From Hedera helix (lineage: Eukaryota; Streptophyta; Magnoliopsida; Apiales; Araliaceae), in contig OX359274.1 of NCBI GenBank assembly GCA_947179155.2, positions 48,517,564 through 48,581,563 of the forward strand: DNA of 64,000 nt, read 5' to 3'. The translations under genes were made by a program, and so were the position numbers. Below, piece by piece: positions 12,706 through 23,990 of the stretch. Under the pieces are notes generated by a model. The model ran no database searches, had not been told where the DNA came from, and saw nothing but the letters and a program-made list of their open reading frames with translations. Position 1 is the first letter of the stretch. Every line of letters starts with the position of its first letter.

Positions 12706-13555
12706 AACGCCTGATTTTTATTGGAGATAACTCCGTTGTGAGAATCAGTACAAGTCAAAAGCAATAATAATAGAAGGATAAAGCTGTTAAAAAATAGTAA
12801 AATTTTGTATGTAATTGAATGCACCGTGATCTCTATTTATGACTGTATTTATAGATACTATGTTTGTCCGAGACCAATCAGAAGTGAAAGTCATTAACAT
12901 AATACTCTTATAACTGTAATTCATTACTGATCGAGTTCTTAATAAATTAAATTCCCTTATCCCTCCTAAATTAGAAAACTCAATCATATATAAATATAGA
13001 CTTTGACATTTCTAGAATAATAAGCCGACAAAATATACTGTATTGGGCCGCCCCCAATACCGGGCCCAACGCACAATATGGATATAGATCGAATCGAATC
13101 TGGATCTTTAATAAAAATAATTTGGATCTACACTTAAATCGGGTCTCAAATAATTATATTTTAACATGAGGGATGTGAATAGTCCATTCCATTTCAATGG
13201 AGTAACCAAATATAATTTTTTTTTTTTTATAAGAATGAATTATTACACTTCACCTTTATTCTTCCAATCAAAATGTGGCATCATAGTTTCAAAGTAAAAT
13301 AATATAAAACTCTCAAGTTTGTCTATCATAATTTATTGTTATACCAATATTACTTAAGTTTGAATATAAAATAAAAATACATGTTCAACATTTGTAAATT
13401 TTACAAATAGGAGTAATAATAATAATAAATTAACCAGTAAAAACCGCAAACACGGCCCATCACCATCTATATGAGTAATTAAATAGAGGAGCAAGACCAT
13501 TACACACTCAGAGGCGGAGGTAGTGTCGACCTCTCTAGCAGTAGAGAGAGAGAAA
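12706..13555. other. Intergenic region upstream of GDSL copy B
   Basis: No gene seen. The final 100-150 bases, less AT-rich and ending GAGAGAGAGAAA just before the ATG, are the likely 5' UTR and proximal promoter of copy B. Confidence 0.4.
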
Positions 13556-13666
13556 ATGGTTGGTCCAAACAGGCCCCAGTTCGTTCTGTTCGGGTCATCC
13601 ATAGTCCAATTCAGCTTCGGCAAAAATGGTTGGGGCTCTATTCTGGCCGAAATCTACGCTCGTAAA

Positions 13667-13704
<38 letters not shown>

Positions 13705-16700
13705 CTTTGAAATTGTTTTTTTTATATATATACTTTGAAATTGTTGGTTTTGTTCTTCGAGTATTTTGTTTAATTTTTGTTTTTGATTTAATTTTGCCGG
13801 CTATTCATAATTTTTTATCATTTTCCTTTTCCGATAAAGCATGCTATTCATAATTTTTACCATTTTCCTTTTCCGATAAAGCATGCTATTCATAATTTTT
13901 ACCATTTTCCTTTTCCGATGAAGCATTTTGGTTAACTATTGTACTCCCGCCGTCCCTAAACCCATGCATAACATATACCCCTCCATCTATCCCATAAAAA
14001 GAGTCTCATTTGCAAAGAGATAGTATAACATATACTCGCTCCAACCCACATAAAGAGTATCATTTGCAAAATTTACAATGTTTAAAGGATGTATTTTTAT
14101 TTCATTTTTATCCCTAAAGATAACTAGTTGTTAGTTAAATAGCAGTGATATGATAATAAAATTATATTGATCAATTGAAAAGACAACTCTGAAATTTTCT
14201 TTTTTGCAAAAGTGACTCTTTTTGTGGACTGAGGGAGTATATGAGGAATGATTTATAGCCGCTAACCAGCATTAGCTATAGAGCTAACTTCAGCTCACCA
14301 GCATATTACCATTCATCCTGATTATCATAGGCTGAGATTTAAAATGTCTGAACACTAACTTTTTCTCTTTCCTCAATTTTTCAAAATCTTTTTTGTTGCA
14401 AATCTACAATTGTTGATCTATATGAGCTCACAAAAAGATTTTCAAAAGGAGAGGGTGCAATTAAAATGATGAAAATTGCAATCTGTTTCTCCACTTTTCG
14501 AGTCTTTATGGTGGCTTTAGCTTAAGGCCAGTGTGGATCACTAATTCATTTTGGGACATAATGTAATGGACATTAAGAATTTAATGAAGCCTTAATGTAA
14601 TGATATATTGTTATTAAAAAATTACGGTGCATGCATTTGGTTTTTATACTTGGTAATTGTGTAAGTATCTGATGGTAATGTGGTATTTTATTACAAATAT
14701 TGTTGTTGTTTTTTATTCCATTAGAGTAAAACATTCTAAGTGAATTATAATCCAATAAATGAAACATAATCTAAGTTTAAATGTCATGTCTATAGTAATT
14801 ATTACTTTTCCATATATCATGTATGATGATCTGTATTTCGGCAGGTTCAACCAACGGATTTAAGTGCTCCGAAATACCTTAAAATAAACGAATGCACGGA
14901 GGATCCGCCTCCAATGGTTAAGTCAATAACAACAGTGGAGGTTGTAATTCTAAAAATAAAAGTGTGTGTAAAAACGTACCAAAGGTCCTTCCATTGTATT
15001 TACATTGGTTGTCTGGATAACTGTATGTTCAGACTTCCTCTTTTGGGGGGAGCCGTTGTAGATAAGTCCAAATATAATGGACTAATAAGGATAAGAGCCC
15101 ATAACGGAGAGGACTTTGACCTAAATGCGTTTCACTCACAATGGGGACCTGAGCAGTACCAACCAGCATCTGGGTACCAAATGCCACATTAGGGGTACAT
15201 TAGGGGTTTGGGTCCCAAACCTTCCTCAACATACAACTTCCTAACAAACCCCCCCACTCTCTTGCTGCATTTGTAATGGGGTGAAAGAGTATTTCTGGGT
15301 CTCGATGTTCCCAATGTACCTCGAGTTGTCTGTTGGTTAATCTCTTCTGGTGTTCTAAGATATTACTTCGTGCGGGGTTCGGATTTGATAGTCGGTTCGG
15401 GATTGCATTTTCCCGTTGTTCCGACCATAGTGCTTAGGATATACGATTTCCTTTAGGGTCTTGGGGACGAAAGTGATCATGAGGAAGTTGAAAAATTGCT
15501 CGATTAGGGTTGGTGAAGACAGTTGGGTGCACTTTTACTACGTAAAACTTCACATCAGTCTTTGCCCTGCAAGCGGCTTGCCTGACAACCATTACGAGGG
15601 TAATTGCGCCTGGGATATCTACCGGCTTGTTCCTGAATCCATACAAAGGCGCCTTGTTGCACGACTCCATCTGCATTTCTTGTATATCCATTATGGCCAA
15701 AATGTGGTGGTACAAGATGTCCACCGATCAAAGGGGTATCAATAAGTATCTTGCTCACAGTATAGTTTGCAATATTTGTTGTGATGACAGACGCGTCATC
15801 ATGGGGGTGCTTATTTGTACCTAGTCCTCATCTGTGAAGGAAATCATTGAATCAGCCCTAAACTTCTTGTTAGGTTTCTTATATAGGTTGTATACCTCTC
15901 GAGTGTATGCCTTTTTAGCGTTGTTTGACTCCTTCTCGATCGTCGATCCTCCTCTTAATGTGTTGATATAGCCCCATGTATGGCTGGTTATGGTTTTGAT
16001 TGCCTGCACTTCCCGATTACGCTGTTGTATCGCCTGATCCTTGGTTATAAATCTGTCCAACTCTCCTGCTCTTATATGTTCCTCAACTAGCTCCTTAAGC
16101 TGATAACATTGTTCTATGTCATGTCCCACATCCCGGTGGTATTCACAATATCAACTTGTCTCTTTTGTTGCTTGAGGTTATCATCCGGGCGTTTGAAGAA
16201 TGGCGATTTTTGATTTCGTTCAAGATCTTTGCCCGATCAGTGTTCGGAGGTGTGTAGGGACCTTCGGGACTTCTGCCCCTTACAATGAGCTACCGCCTAA
16301 CCGTTGACCCCCATTTCTATTCTTTCTATCATTCCTGTCATCACGTTGTTCATCCCTCAGGCCCTTGTTGTAGTAATTCTTCTTGTTCCGACCACGATAC
16401 TTTTTTGTTTATCCCTGTGTACAAAAATTTGAGGGCCTGTGCATGATCTATCTTGCGCAACTTTGGAGGCAGCTTCCTTAAACCTCTTCACATAGGACTG
16501 AGATTCATCAGCCCTCTGTATCACTTGCAATAGCGGTGTAGTCTGCTTGCCCTTCCTATTATACGTCTGAAAATGGATCATGAACTATTCCTTCAACTGG
16601 GCAAAGTTGGCAATTGATATGGACTTGAGGGTTCAAAACCATGCATTCGTAGAATCCGTCAATGTGCTGGTGAACAGTCTGCATAAGGTTACGTCGTCGT

Positions 16701-19309
16701 GCCTGAAATGTGTCTGATTCATACTTCGTTAGGTGTTCATTGGGATCACCTTTCCCGTCATACATCAACAGCTTTGGCATAGTGGCCTTTACTTGTCCCG
16801 GGGCTGTTTGTATTGCTTCCATAAACGAGGAATCTACATTGAAATTCTCACTCGGGCGAACTTCAACTATCTCTCCAACACGTCCATTCTCTTTAGGATG
16901 GTATCGTCCCTATTTTAATAACTGGGACGGGAGTAGCAGCTTATGGGTCGGGGGTCAATTGCGTGAAGGCCGAAAATTGCTGTTGCGATGTTTGTAGGTT
17001 CAGGGTAGGATTCTCGGTGTTAGAGATTCCATTGTTTTTTTTGGGTGGTGGTTATGCATGTATGTTTGGGATTTGAGTGGGGCCAGCTCCCCTGGATTTC
17101 CCGGTATGATCCCTTCTGCTTTCGGGTGGGGGGGTCATTTCTTGGAAAAACTATTCCATACTCCCGGAGCATGATGAATAGTATGCTCCTCCTCCCCTTA
17201 GATGCATGTGGGGCCTTCTGCGGTAGGGTCTACAGGGGACCCACATGCATATGAGGGAAAGAGCAAACTATTCACCATGCTCCAAGAGCATGGAATAGTT
17301 TATCCATTTCTTGTTCTCTGTTTTTTCGCCTTTTTGCTCTTTCGGCTTTGATTAGGACCATTTCTTCAGTGACTGCTCTCCTTTGTTCAACCAATACTGT
17401 TAGGCGTAATTTCTTGTTCTCTGTTTTTTCGCCTTTTTGCTCTTTCGGCTTTGATTAGGACCATTTCTTCAGTGACTGCTCTCCTTTGTTCAACCAATAC
17501 TGTTAGGCGTGCAACCTCCCTCGTCTCACTCTTGAGCTCACTTGCCCAGGAGTGATTTTGGCGATTTGAGTGGTCTTGGCGAGCTTTATGCTTGTTAAGA
17601 GTTGAGCATAGAACCTAGGGTTCAGTATCGTTCATATTCGGAACTCTGTTATGTTGCTCACGTGTTGGGTTTCGTCCACCCGTGCAGAGTTCTAGTTTCA
17701 AAAAATTCGAGGTATCTGAACCGTGGTGATTTGAACGTCGAATTTCTCTGACTGTTTTCATTGTTTGTTGACTGAGATTCCTGTTCCGCCATTTTTTCAA
17801 TAGTGATGAGTAATGCAAGCAGATATGTTTGTTGATTAATTCTCAAAAGGCCCTCTTTCTAACGTCAAATCATGATGCTATGTTTAGGCAGGCTCAATTA
17901 CCTGATCTGGGTGTTTCGAAATACCTAAAAATAAACAAATGCACGAAGGATTGGCCTTCGGATCCGTCTCCGATGGTTAAGTCAGTAACAACAAAGGAGG
18001 TTGTAAGTTTGAGAATACAAGTATGTGTGTAAAAACGTACGAGCCCATAACGGAAAGGACTCTGACCTAAACGCGTTTCTTGCACAATGGAGACCTGAGT
18101 TGTACCAACCAGTGTCTGGGTACCAAATGCCACGTTCGGGGTACGTTAGGGGTTCGGGTCCCAAACCTTCCTCAGGATACCACTCCCTAACAATGTACAT
18201 TGCCATTAGTGCGCCTGCACTCCTAGCCCTAGAAGTAATTACTAGGATCACCAAGAAAAAAAAAGGGTAATTACTAGGAATACTTGCTGCTGAGCTGTTT
18301 TCTTTTGAAATGATGCGACTTTGTTACTCTTCTCACCTTGAGATTCAAATGTCTGATAAACCTTAACTTCAGAGGTTTATGAAAGTTAATTACACTGTTA
18401 ATCCCTGTCTCATGACTCAAGCATTTAATCACTGAACAGAAATTTAATAATTTGATTGCTTATTTCATTTGATAGAGAAATGGTGTGAAAAGTGATTTTT
18501 AATTGTATTACTTTTGCCAAACCTTCTAACTTGCTCAAAAAAAAAAAGATTACCACCTGCTTTCCATAGGAACTCATGGTGCTTAATCAAAGATTGTTCT
18601 TTGTTATTATAACCTTTTTTCGTTTGCACTTGGTATAGGCAGATATACTGCTGCGAGGATATGGTGGTTGGAATTCAAGGCGTGCCCTCGAAGTTCTTGA
18701 TCAAGTTTTCCCCAAGGTTTTATATCTATCAAATGAACCTTTCAATAATATTTGATTATAACTATCCACAGATGCTGCATTTTTCCAATGAGATAATGAA
18801 GTTGCTAGCATCCCTACAAGTTACAACAAGATAGTCCATCAGTTAGATTAGTTCAAGCTCATTACACATAAAAACTTGAGCACATGTTAATGCAATTTGA
18901 TATTCAGCACTCACAATTTGACAACATTTTGTCCTTTCAAGATGATGTATTTTAACACATTGTTTTCTTTTTCTTCTTCATTTATTAATATTTGAATGCA
19001 GGATGCAGCCGTACAGCCTTCTCTAGTGATCGTATATTTCGGGGGTAATGATTCAGTGAGGTTTCATCCATCTGGCCTAGGTAGTCATGTACCTCTTCCT
19101 GAATATATTGATAACATGAAAAAAATTGCTATTCATCTTCAGGTAATTATTCTGGAGAGCTTGTTATCTTCTTAATACTGAAAAATGATATTTGCAGTCC
19201 TCTCATACTTTTATTTTATCAAATTAAGACAGTTATACCATTTAAAAATTTAATAGATAAGATGTTCCTATATAAAATTATAATGTAATATCGTTTACTA
19301 TTCTTTATG

Positions 19310-19359
<50 letters not shown>

Positions 19360-20492
19360 TTACTTTTTTACGAATAAATAAGTTATGAATAATACTAATA
19401 GCTAAATTTATGGATTGTTCATTAGTATTAAAGTGCGGTAAACATGTATTTAGATAAAACAGAAAGAGAAGTTATGAAAACAAGAGTAGCCTGAGTGCTT
19501 TATGGTATAAAACATGCGGATATACCTGACTGATTGCTCTTGACAAATGAGTGTCTGGATCACCTATGTTGTCTATATAATTTGTCTTTTGCATTGCCAT
19601 TAAATAGTGCGATTTTTCAATCACACGTGACAACTGCACTTTCTGATTGTTGTGGCGACTGGTAATTACATTTTCTAGTGATGAAGCATATTCAGAAATG
19701 TTTGGCAGTATCTGAAGTGAAGAATTTCACCTTTTTAATGTATTCAATTTGAATAGTATGATTTGAAAAGAAAAAAGCCACTGAACCACCTTAACAATTA
19801 GTCACAATTGCATCAGTGCATCCTAACAAAAATTTGTTCTGTAAACAGAGTTTGTCGGAGAAGACCAGGGTAATCTTCCTAAGTACTCCTCCTGTGAACG
19901 AAGCGCAAATTTGTGAACATTTTGGGTGATATGATGTTTATTGACTCATTTTCTTTGCTTTCTGGAAATTATGATTTCTAATTGGACGACACTTACGAAT
20001 TTGTCATCCCCCCTTAAACTCAGTTATAGATTTGGTCAGCTGGATCGAACAGACGAGTCGTGCCGGATATATTCAAAAGCTTGTGTAGATCTGTGCCGGG
20101 AGTTGGATGTGAAGGTTATTGATCTTTGGAGTGAAATTAAGAAGCGAAGTGATTGGTCGACTGCTTGCTTTACGTAAGTCTGCTTTCATATAAATGCTAT
20201 TCTGGTGTTAATTCTTTTCCCGTCTCATTGAGCAACTTCCATGCTGTCTTTTAAGATTCATACTTTTTCCTTCTCCAGGGATGGGATACATTTATCATCT
20301 GAGGGAAGCAAGATTGTGGTGAAGGAGATACTGAAAATACTTAAAGAGACAGGCTGGGAACCACATTTGCACTGGAAATCGTTGTCAACTGAATTTGCAG
20401 AGGATTCACCATACTATCCTTTAGGTCCTGATGGTAAGACCACCTTAAACGTCAGCAACTACAGCTTCCACTGGGAGACTAATTGGGAATAG
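13556..20492 (+). CDS. GDSL/SGNH esterase, CPRD49-like, copy B
   Basis: Exons 13556-13666, 18639-18716, 19002-19142, 19849-19925, 20030-20173 and 20279-20492 match copy A exon for exon, with identical lengths and intron phases, and give 254 aa. Block I FGSSIVQ (Ser15), block II GYGGWNSRR, block III GGND and block V DGIHLS (Asp185, His188) are all kept and no stop interrupts the frame. So it appears functional, with the same ester-hydrolase prediction as copy A. The odd feature is intron 1: 4972 bp against 989 bp in copy A, mainly through an antisense LTR retrotransposon at 14824-18192. It also holds a (CT)n run, a 43-bp triplication and a Stowaway-like remnant. Intron 3 is also expanded (706 versus 208 bp) and holds an (AT)n run at about 19313-19357. 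Splicing across the large intron could be inefficient; that is inference. Confidence 0.88.
13670..13698. repeat. (CT)n microsatellite
   Basis: An uninterrupted CT run just inside the 5' end of intron 1 of GDSL copy B, only a few bases from the splice donor. Confidence 0.9.
13800..13926. repeat. Threefold 42-43-bp tandem repeat
   Basis: Three near-identical units beginning GCTATTCATAATTTTT and ending CCGATAAAGCAT start at 13800, 13843 and 13885. It lies in intron 1 of GDSL copy B. Confidence 0.85.
13945..14240. mobile_element. Stowaway-like MITE remnant
   Basis: The left end TACTCCCGCCGTCC and the right end GACTGAGGGAGTAT are loosely inverted, and the interior holds repeated AAAGAGT(C/A)TCATTTGCAAA motifs. 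This resembles the common Stowaway-type elements of eudicots. Internal duplication of the left end has occurred. Confidence 0.5.
14824..15246 (-). repeat. 3' LTR of the intronic retrotransposon
   Basis: Shares with the other LTR the blocks AAATACCT(T)AAAATAAAC, GTGTAAAAACGTAC, GAGCCCATAACGGA and GGGTCCCAAACCTTCCTCA. It is about 100 bases longer because of an extra segment at about 14980-15090. Confidence 0.8.
15434..15760 (-). pseudogene. Retrotransposon protease-region fragment
   Basis: The minus-strand frame contains PLYGFRNKPVDIPGAITL, which resembles the segment after the catalytic Asp of plant Ty3/gypsy aspartic proteases (glycine-rich flap followed by G-x-I-x-L). The catalytic D-T/S-G itself was not found and the frame stops at 15434, after which reverse transcriptase should follow but does not. 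Confidence 0.5.
17145..17304. mobile_element. Mutator-like MITE, 160 bp, 9-bp TSD, nested in the retrotransposon
   Basis: Ends GAAAAACTATTCC and GGAATAGTTTATC are inverted; the similarity continues inward through GGAGCATG, TGAATAGT and CCCACATGCAT over about 65 bases per arm. Perfect 9-bp direct repeats CATTTCTTG flank it at 17136-17144 and 17305-17313. A 9-bp duplication is the hallmark of Mutator-like elements. It disrupts the gag coiled-coil region, so it inserted after the retrotransposon. Confidence 0.85.
17306..17510. repeat. Perfect 102-bp tandem duplication inside gag
   Basis: 17306-17407 and 17409-17510 are identical, separated by one base (period 103). Since 103 is not a multiple of three the duplication shifts the gag frame. 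Confidence 0.95.
17873..18192 (-). repeat. 5' LTR of the intronic retrotransposon
   Basis: Partner of 14824-15246; see the element entry. On the minus strand it begins TGTTAGGGAGTGG. Confidence 0.8.
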
Positions 20493-23430
20493 GCCCAGCA
20501 AAAGTTGATTAGTTTGATGTTGTGCAAGATCTGTTCTAGGTAGTTGCTATCTTAATGGAGTTTTATCTTATTATGCTAAATGCCACTAATGGCTAGACAA
20601 GTTACGCAATCCGTCCATACTAAATCTGTTCCTTTTAAAAGGCAGAATACATTTAATTTTAGTAATTTTGAATTGGTTAGTGATGGATTGTCCGTTTTAT
20701 ACGATAAATAAAATTGATTTAATGCTGTAAATTTGGCAGCATTAGGGAATTCTCAATTTGCAAGCCTTTGGTGGCTTTCCAGTAATCCAGTTATAAATGA
20801 TAAGAGCAAGTTTTTCTGGAGTTATGAAGTAGGCACTGTAAAAATAGTTACTGCCCCAAAAAATTCAGTAATCTTGTATTCGACTTCATGCATATATATG
20901 TGCATGTAATTTATACACAATGTATAACAACAAATGGTGGTGTTTGAGACTTGGGGGGTGACACGTGATAATCATGCTCTCGATGAGCTTGAACCCACCA
21001 GTCTCATTAATGGATTTTTAAAAGAAACTATTTACCAGCAAAATGAGGCATGGGTCTGCATAAGTTGTGGTTCTGTCCAATCCGTGAGTGACCAAACTTT
21101 TTTAACACTTCCCTTCTATCGTGCTACTTGTTAGTCCGATAGTGCTGGAGTCCAATCCTCAAGCTAAGTGTTGTAATTATCAAAAGACTTAACAGCAGGT
21201 TATTTAAATGGCTTCAAGGGAGTAATATTTCCCATTTTGTTCAAATTTACAACACTTCCAATCTTCAAAATCATGTAATACCTTCGCAAGTTCCAAGCTA
21301 AGAACACAAAGAGATGTATGAACACAGGCCATTCATTAGTGCAAAACCTTGAACGTAAAAACTTCCCCATAAAATTCTTTGTTGTCACCGACTATGTATT
21401 ATTACATCACGGGAAGTTCCCACCACAGTCCGCACATCCCCAACCTCCAACATATAGAACAAATCAAACAAGAACGTACAAAAGGTGAGGAAACTAGCTA
21501 ACGAGTAGTAGCTGCCTAACTAACCATATTTTACCCAGATGATTTCTGGCAACATCAAACACCAGTTTTAATAAGAGAGAAAAGGGGAGAGAGAGTGAGA
21601 GAAAGGGCGGTTCTCTCCGGCGGGAATTGGGGGATATAATTATAAATTATTTATAAAGTTTATTATTTTTAAAATTTAAGTAAATTATATTAAATTTAAA
21701 TTTTAAAATATTTTATAATTTAAAAAGGGGAGGGTATTATATAGGTTTTTTATCCCTTGGTATCCCGTCCATTTTAATTTTCACTTCGTTTCTATCAGCT
21801 CATGTTTAACAATAAAAATGATTTTACCAATTACATTAATAATACATTGTTAGAGACAGTTAAATTTTAATTTTGTCCAAAATGTGTGTTAAAAAAAATT
21901 AAATGAAAAATGTAATAAAAGAATTCCGAACTCCTTTATTATCAAGTTTAATTTTGTCACTAAATGAGTATTACAAAAAATCAAAGGAAAAATGTAATGG
22001 AAGAGTTTCGAACCCCTTTTTACATTTTAAGTTTTTTTCTATTTACATATTTTATAATTTTATCCAATTTCTCCATACATTTAACAGTTATTCTTGACCA
22101 TTTTATTAACTTCATAAACCACCACAAAAATATAGGTTATGTGATTGTACTTTTAATGTGGGTCATCACGAACTAATCAACGCTATAGCTTCATAAAAAC
22201 TAGAAGTTAACAACCGCCTAAACGGGGGAATAAAAATAAAGGAGCCTTTGATTCATTCAACTGTTAAAGAGGACAAACAAATCTTGAAAATAAAATATAG
22301 CAACAAAAACAAATTATCAGAAACAACTGAAATGTTTGTCTTTCTTAATCATAATAAGAAAAATGATATATATTATGAATTTTTATGTTAATTTTTTAAT
22401 TGTCGTAGACAGTTCTTTTGGAGAGATGTATAATAAATAAAATTCTCTTATAATTTTATTCAATCGTATTGATATATTTCGCAATTATAATTCAATACAA
22501 ATTTATAACAATACACGACTCTTATAATAATTATGTACCGTCGTGATTTAGCCAACAACAACCAAAATATATGCTTGAAATCCTCCATAATTAATTCAAA
22601 GAAATCGAAACCTGCATTTTTCATAGCATCATAAAATTGCACTAGTTTTACAATAGTCAACAGTCATCATGCTTCTTCATAGTCTTTGTTTTTATTATAT
22701 GTCGAGACTGCGACGAATTTTGTACCATCTTCTCTTGCAAAAACCGATTAAACTCCATACTCCTCGTTTTAGATATAACACCATTTTGCTTCTCTGTATC
22801 ATTTGCTTGATTATGTTGGCCATGATCTCTCTCAACAGGCAAATTTATTCTAATTAATGGCGGAAAATTCCCTTACATTGTTCTTGTCTTTCCTTTGAAT
22901 CTAAATAAGAATGCATGCATGCATGTGCTCTTTCTCATCTCCATAAATTAATACATCTGGTTATGAATTGTTAATTTTCTTAATCCTGATATCTCCAGCT
23001 CGACTCTTGCCTGTTAACACCTTTATTTTGATTTTATTTACCCAGTAATTAGTTATTTAGTTTGATTAGATTTTGTGGAAGATATATATATGCTTTTCTA
23101 CTAGGCAGGATTTTATTTATAGCTATTATAGGTGTATTTTTTCTTTTTTGGTTCTTTCTCTATTCTTTTTATCAAAGTTTTGTCTGGTTGGAATCCCAAT
23201 AGATTCTAATACTCCAGTAATAGTTAGTATTAGTTATTACAGGTGTTTAATTCCTTTTCTTTTCTCGTTTCCGTTTGACGACCACCTCAAATCTCAAACA
23301 TGTAGTACTACTACGTTTTATTAAAAAGAACTAACCATTTTGTTGAACGGAATCGTTTTAGTTATATCATAATGGAATAATTTAAATAATTTTAATTAAT
23401 TAACTAACTAACTTTATATATGTATATTCT
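20493..23430. other. Intergenic region, no gene recognised
   Basis: Begins with the 3' flank of GDSL copy B. At 21590-21630 a purine-rich patch ends in GGCGGGAATTGGGGGATA. About 21840-22030 holds a diverged tandem duplication of roughly 80 bp (AAAAATGTAAT...GAACYCCTTTTT twice). The rest is AT-rich with only short frames that I do not believe. Confidence 0.4.
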
Positions 23431-23925
23431 TGTTAGACTACGTATTTTATTAGTATAAATAGAATGTCAATGATGGGCTTGGCCTTGCAGACCATTAAAT
23501 TTAGTGCGTGTATAAGAGGACTCCTAAGTCCGATAGGCTTGTGATCGTTTTCCTTATTGATTCATATACTAACTACTATCATATCTAAATATTAATTAGT
23601 ATGAGAGTTACCTATCTAGCATTGATTAGCGTGACAATTACCTTCTCTAACAAAAATTTTGCTACACAATTCCTATTAGGAATTGGAGTCATGTTGAGCA
23701 ATATGAGTACTATAAATACATGATGAATAATAGAGGTACACGCATCTGATTCTACCTACTAAATGCTTAAGTCTCCATTATAACACATCTTGAAATCTGT
23801 ACTTATTCTCACACCGGATGTATCCCCCGGCGGCCTAAGTCGTCAAACACTTCTGGTGATTATTTTTGTACAGGTCCCAGTTCGAACCGATGGTTGAACG
23901 TGCGGACGAAATCCAAGCGTTAATA
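23431..23925 (+). repeat. 5' LTR of the gag-only retrotransposon
   Basis: Contains a probable TATA region ACTATAAATAC (about 23709) followed by CACCGGATGTATCCCCCGGCGG, both conserved in the 3' LTR. The closeness of the two LTRs suggests a moderately young insertion. Confidence 0.85.
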
Positions 23926-23990
23926 TTGGCGCTAGAAGGAGGACCTCTAGTGTTTAGTACCGAGTATATTTTCCATCAGAAAGAATTAAC

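Larger units (their letters stand above)
15821..17792 (-). pseudogene. gag: Degenerate retrotransposon gag
   Basis: In minus-strand order: a likely start (MAEQESQS) near 17792, then a charged coiled-coil stretch interrupted by a MITE (17145-17304) and a 103-bp tandem duplication. The gag core follows with PKLLMYDGKGDPNEH (about 16735-16780) and QRADESQSYVKRFKEA (about 16470-16520), then a zinc-knuckle-adjacent part GHDIEQCYQLKELVE (about 16080-16126). These pieces lie in different frames and are separated by stops, so no full Gag can be made. Gag would be the structural protein that packages element RNA. Confidence 0.75.
14824..18192 (-). mobile_element. Gag-only LTR retrotransposon (Ty3/gypsy-like), antisense in intron 1 of GDSL copy B
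   Basis: Two direct repeats, 14824-15246 and 17873-18192, begin TGATG and end CCTAACA (plus strand), and the whole is flanked by a perfect 5-bp duplication ATGTA at 14819-14823 and 18193-18197. Read on the minus strand the 5' LTR is the right one. Just inside it lies GACGTTAGAAAGAGGG, which resembles the primer-binding site of the element at 23.4 kb. A purine tract GAGAGTGGGGGGG precedes the 3' LTR. Between them is a broken gag and a partial protease, with no reverse transcriptase, RNase H or integrase, so it is non-autonomous. The LTRs differ in length (423 and 320 bp) and in many bases, so the insertion is not recent. Confidence 0.85.

Noticed and set aside
13354..13623. Minus-strand 89-codon frame over exon 1 of GDSL copy B
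   Set aside because: Antisense shadow of the real exon; low-complexity leucine run from a TAATAATAAT repeat.
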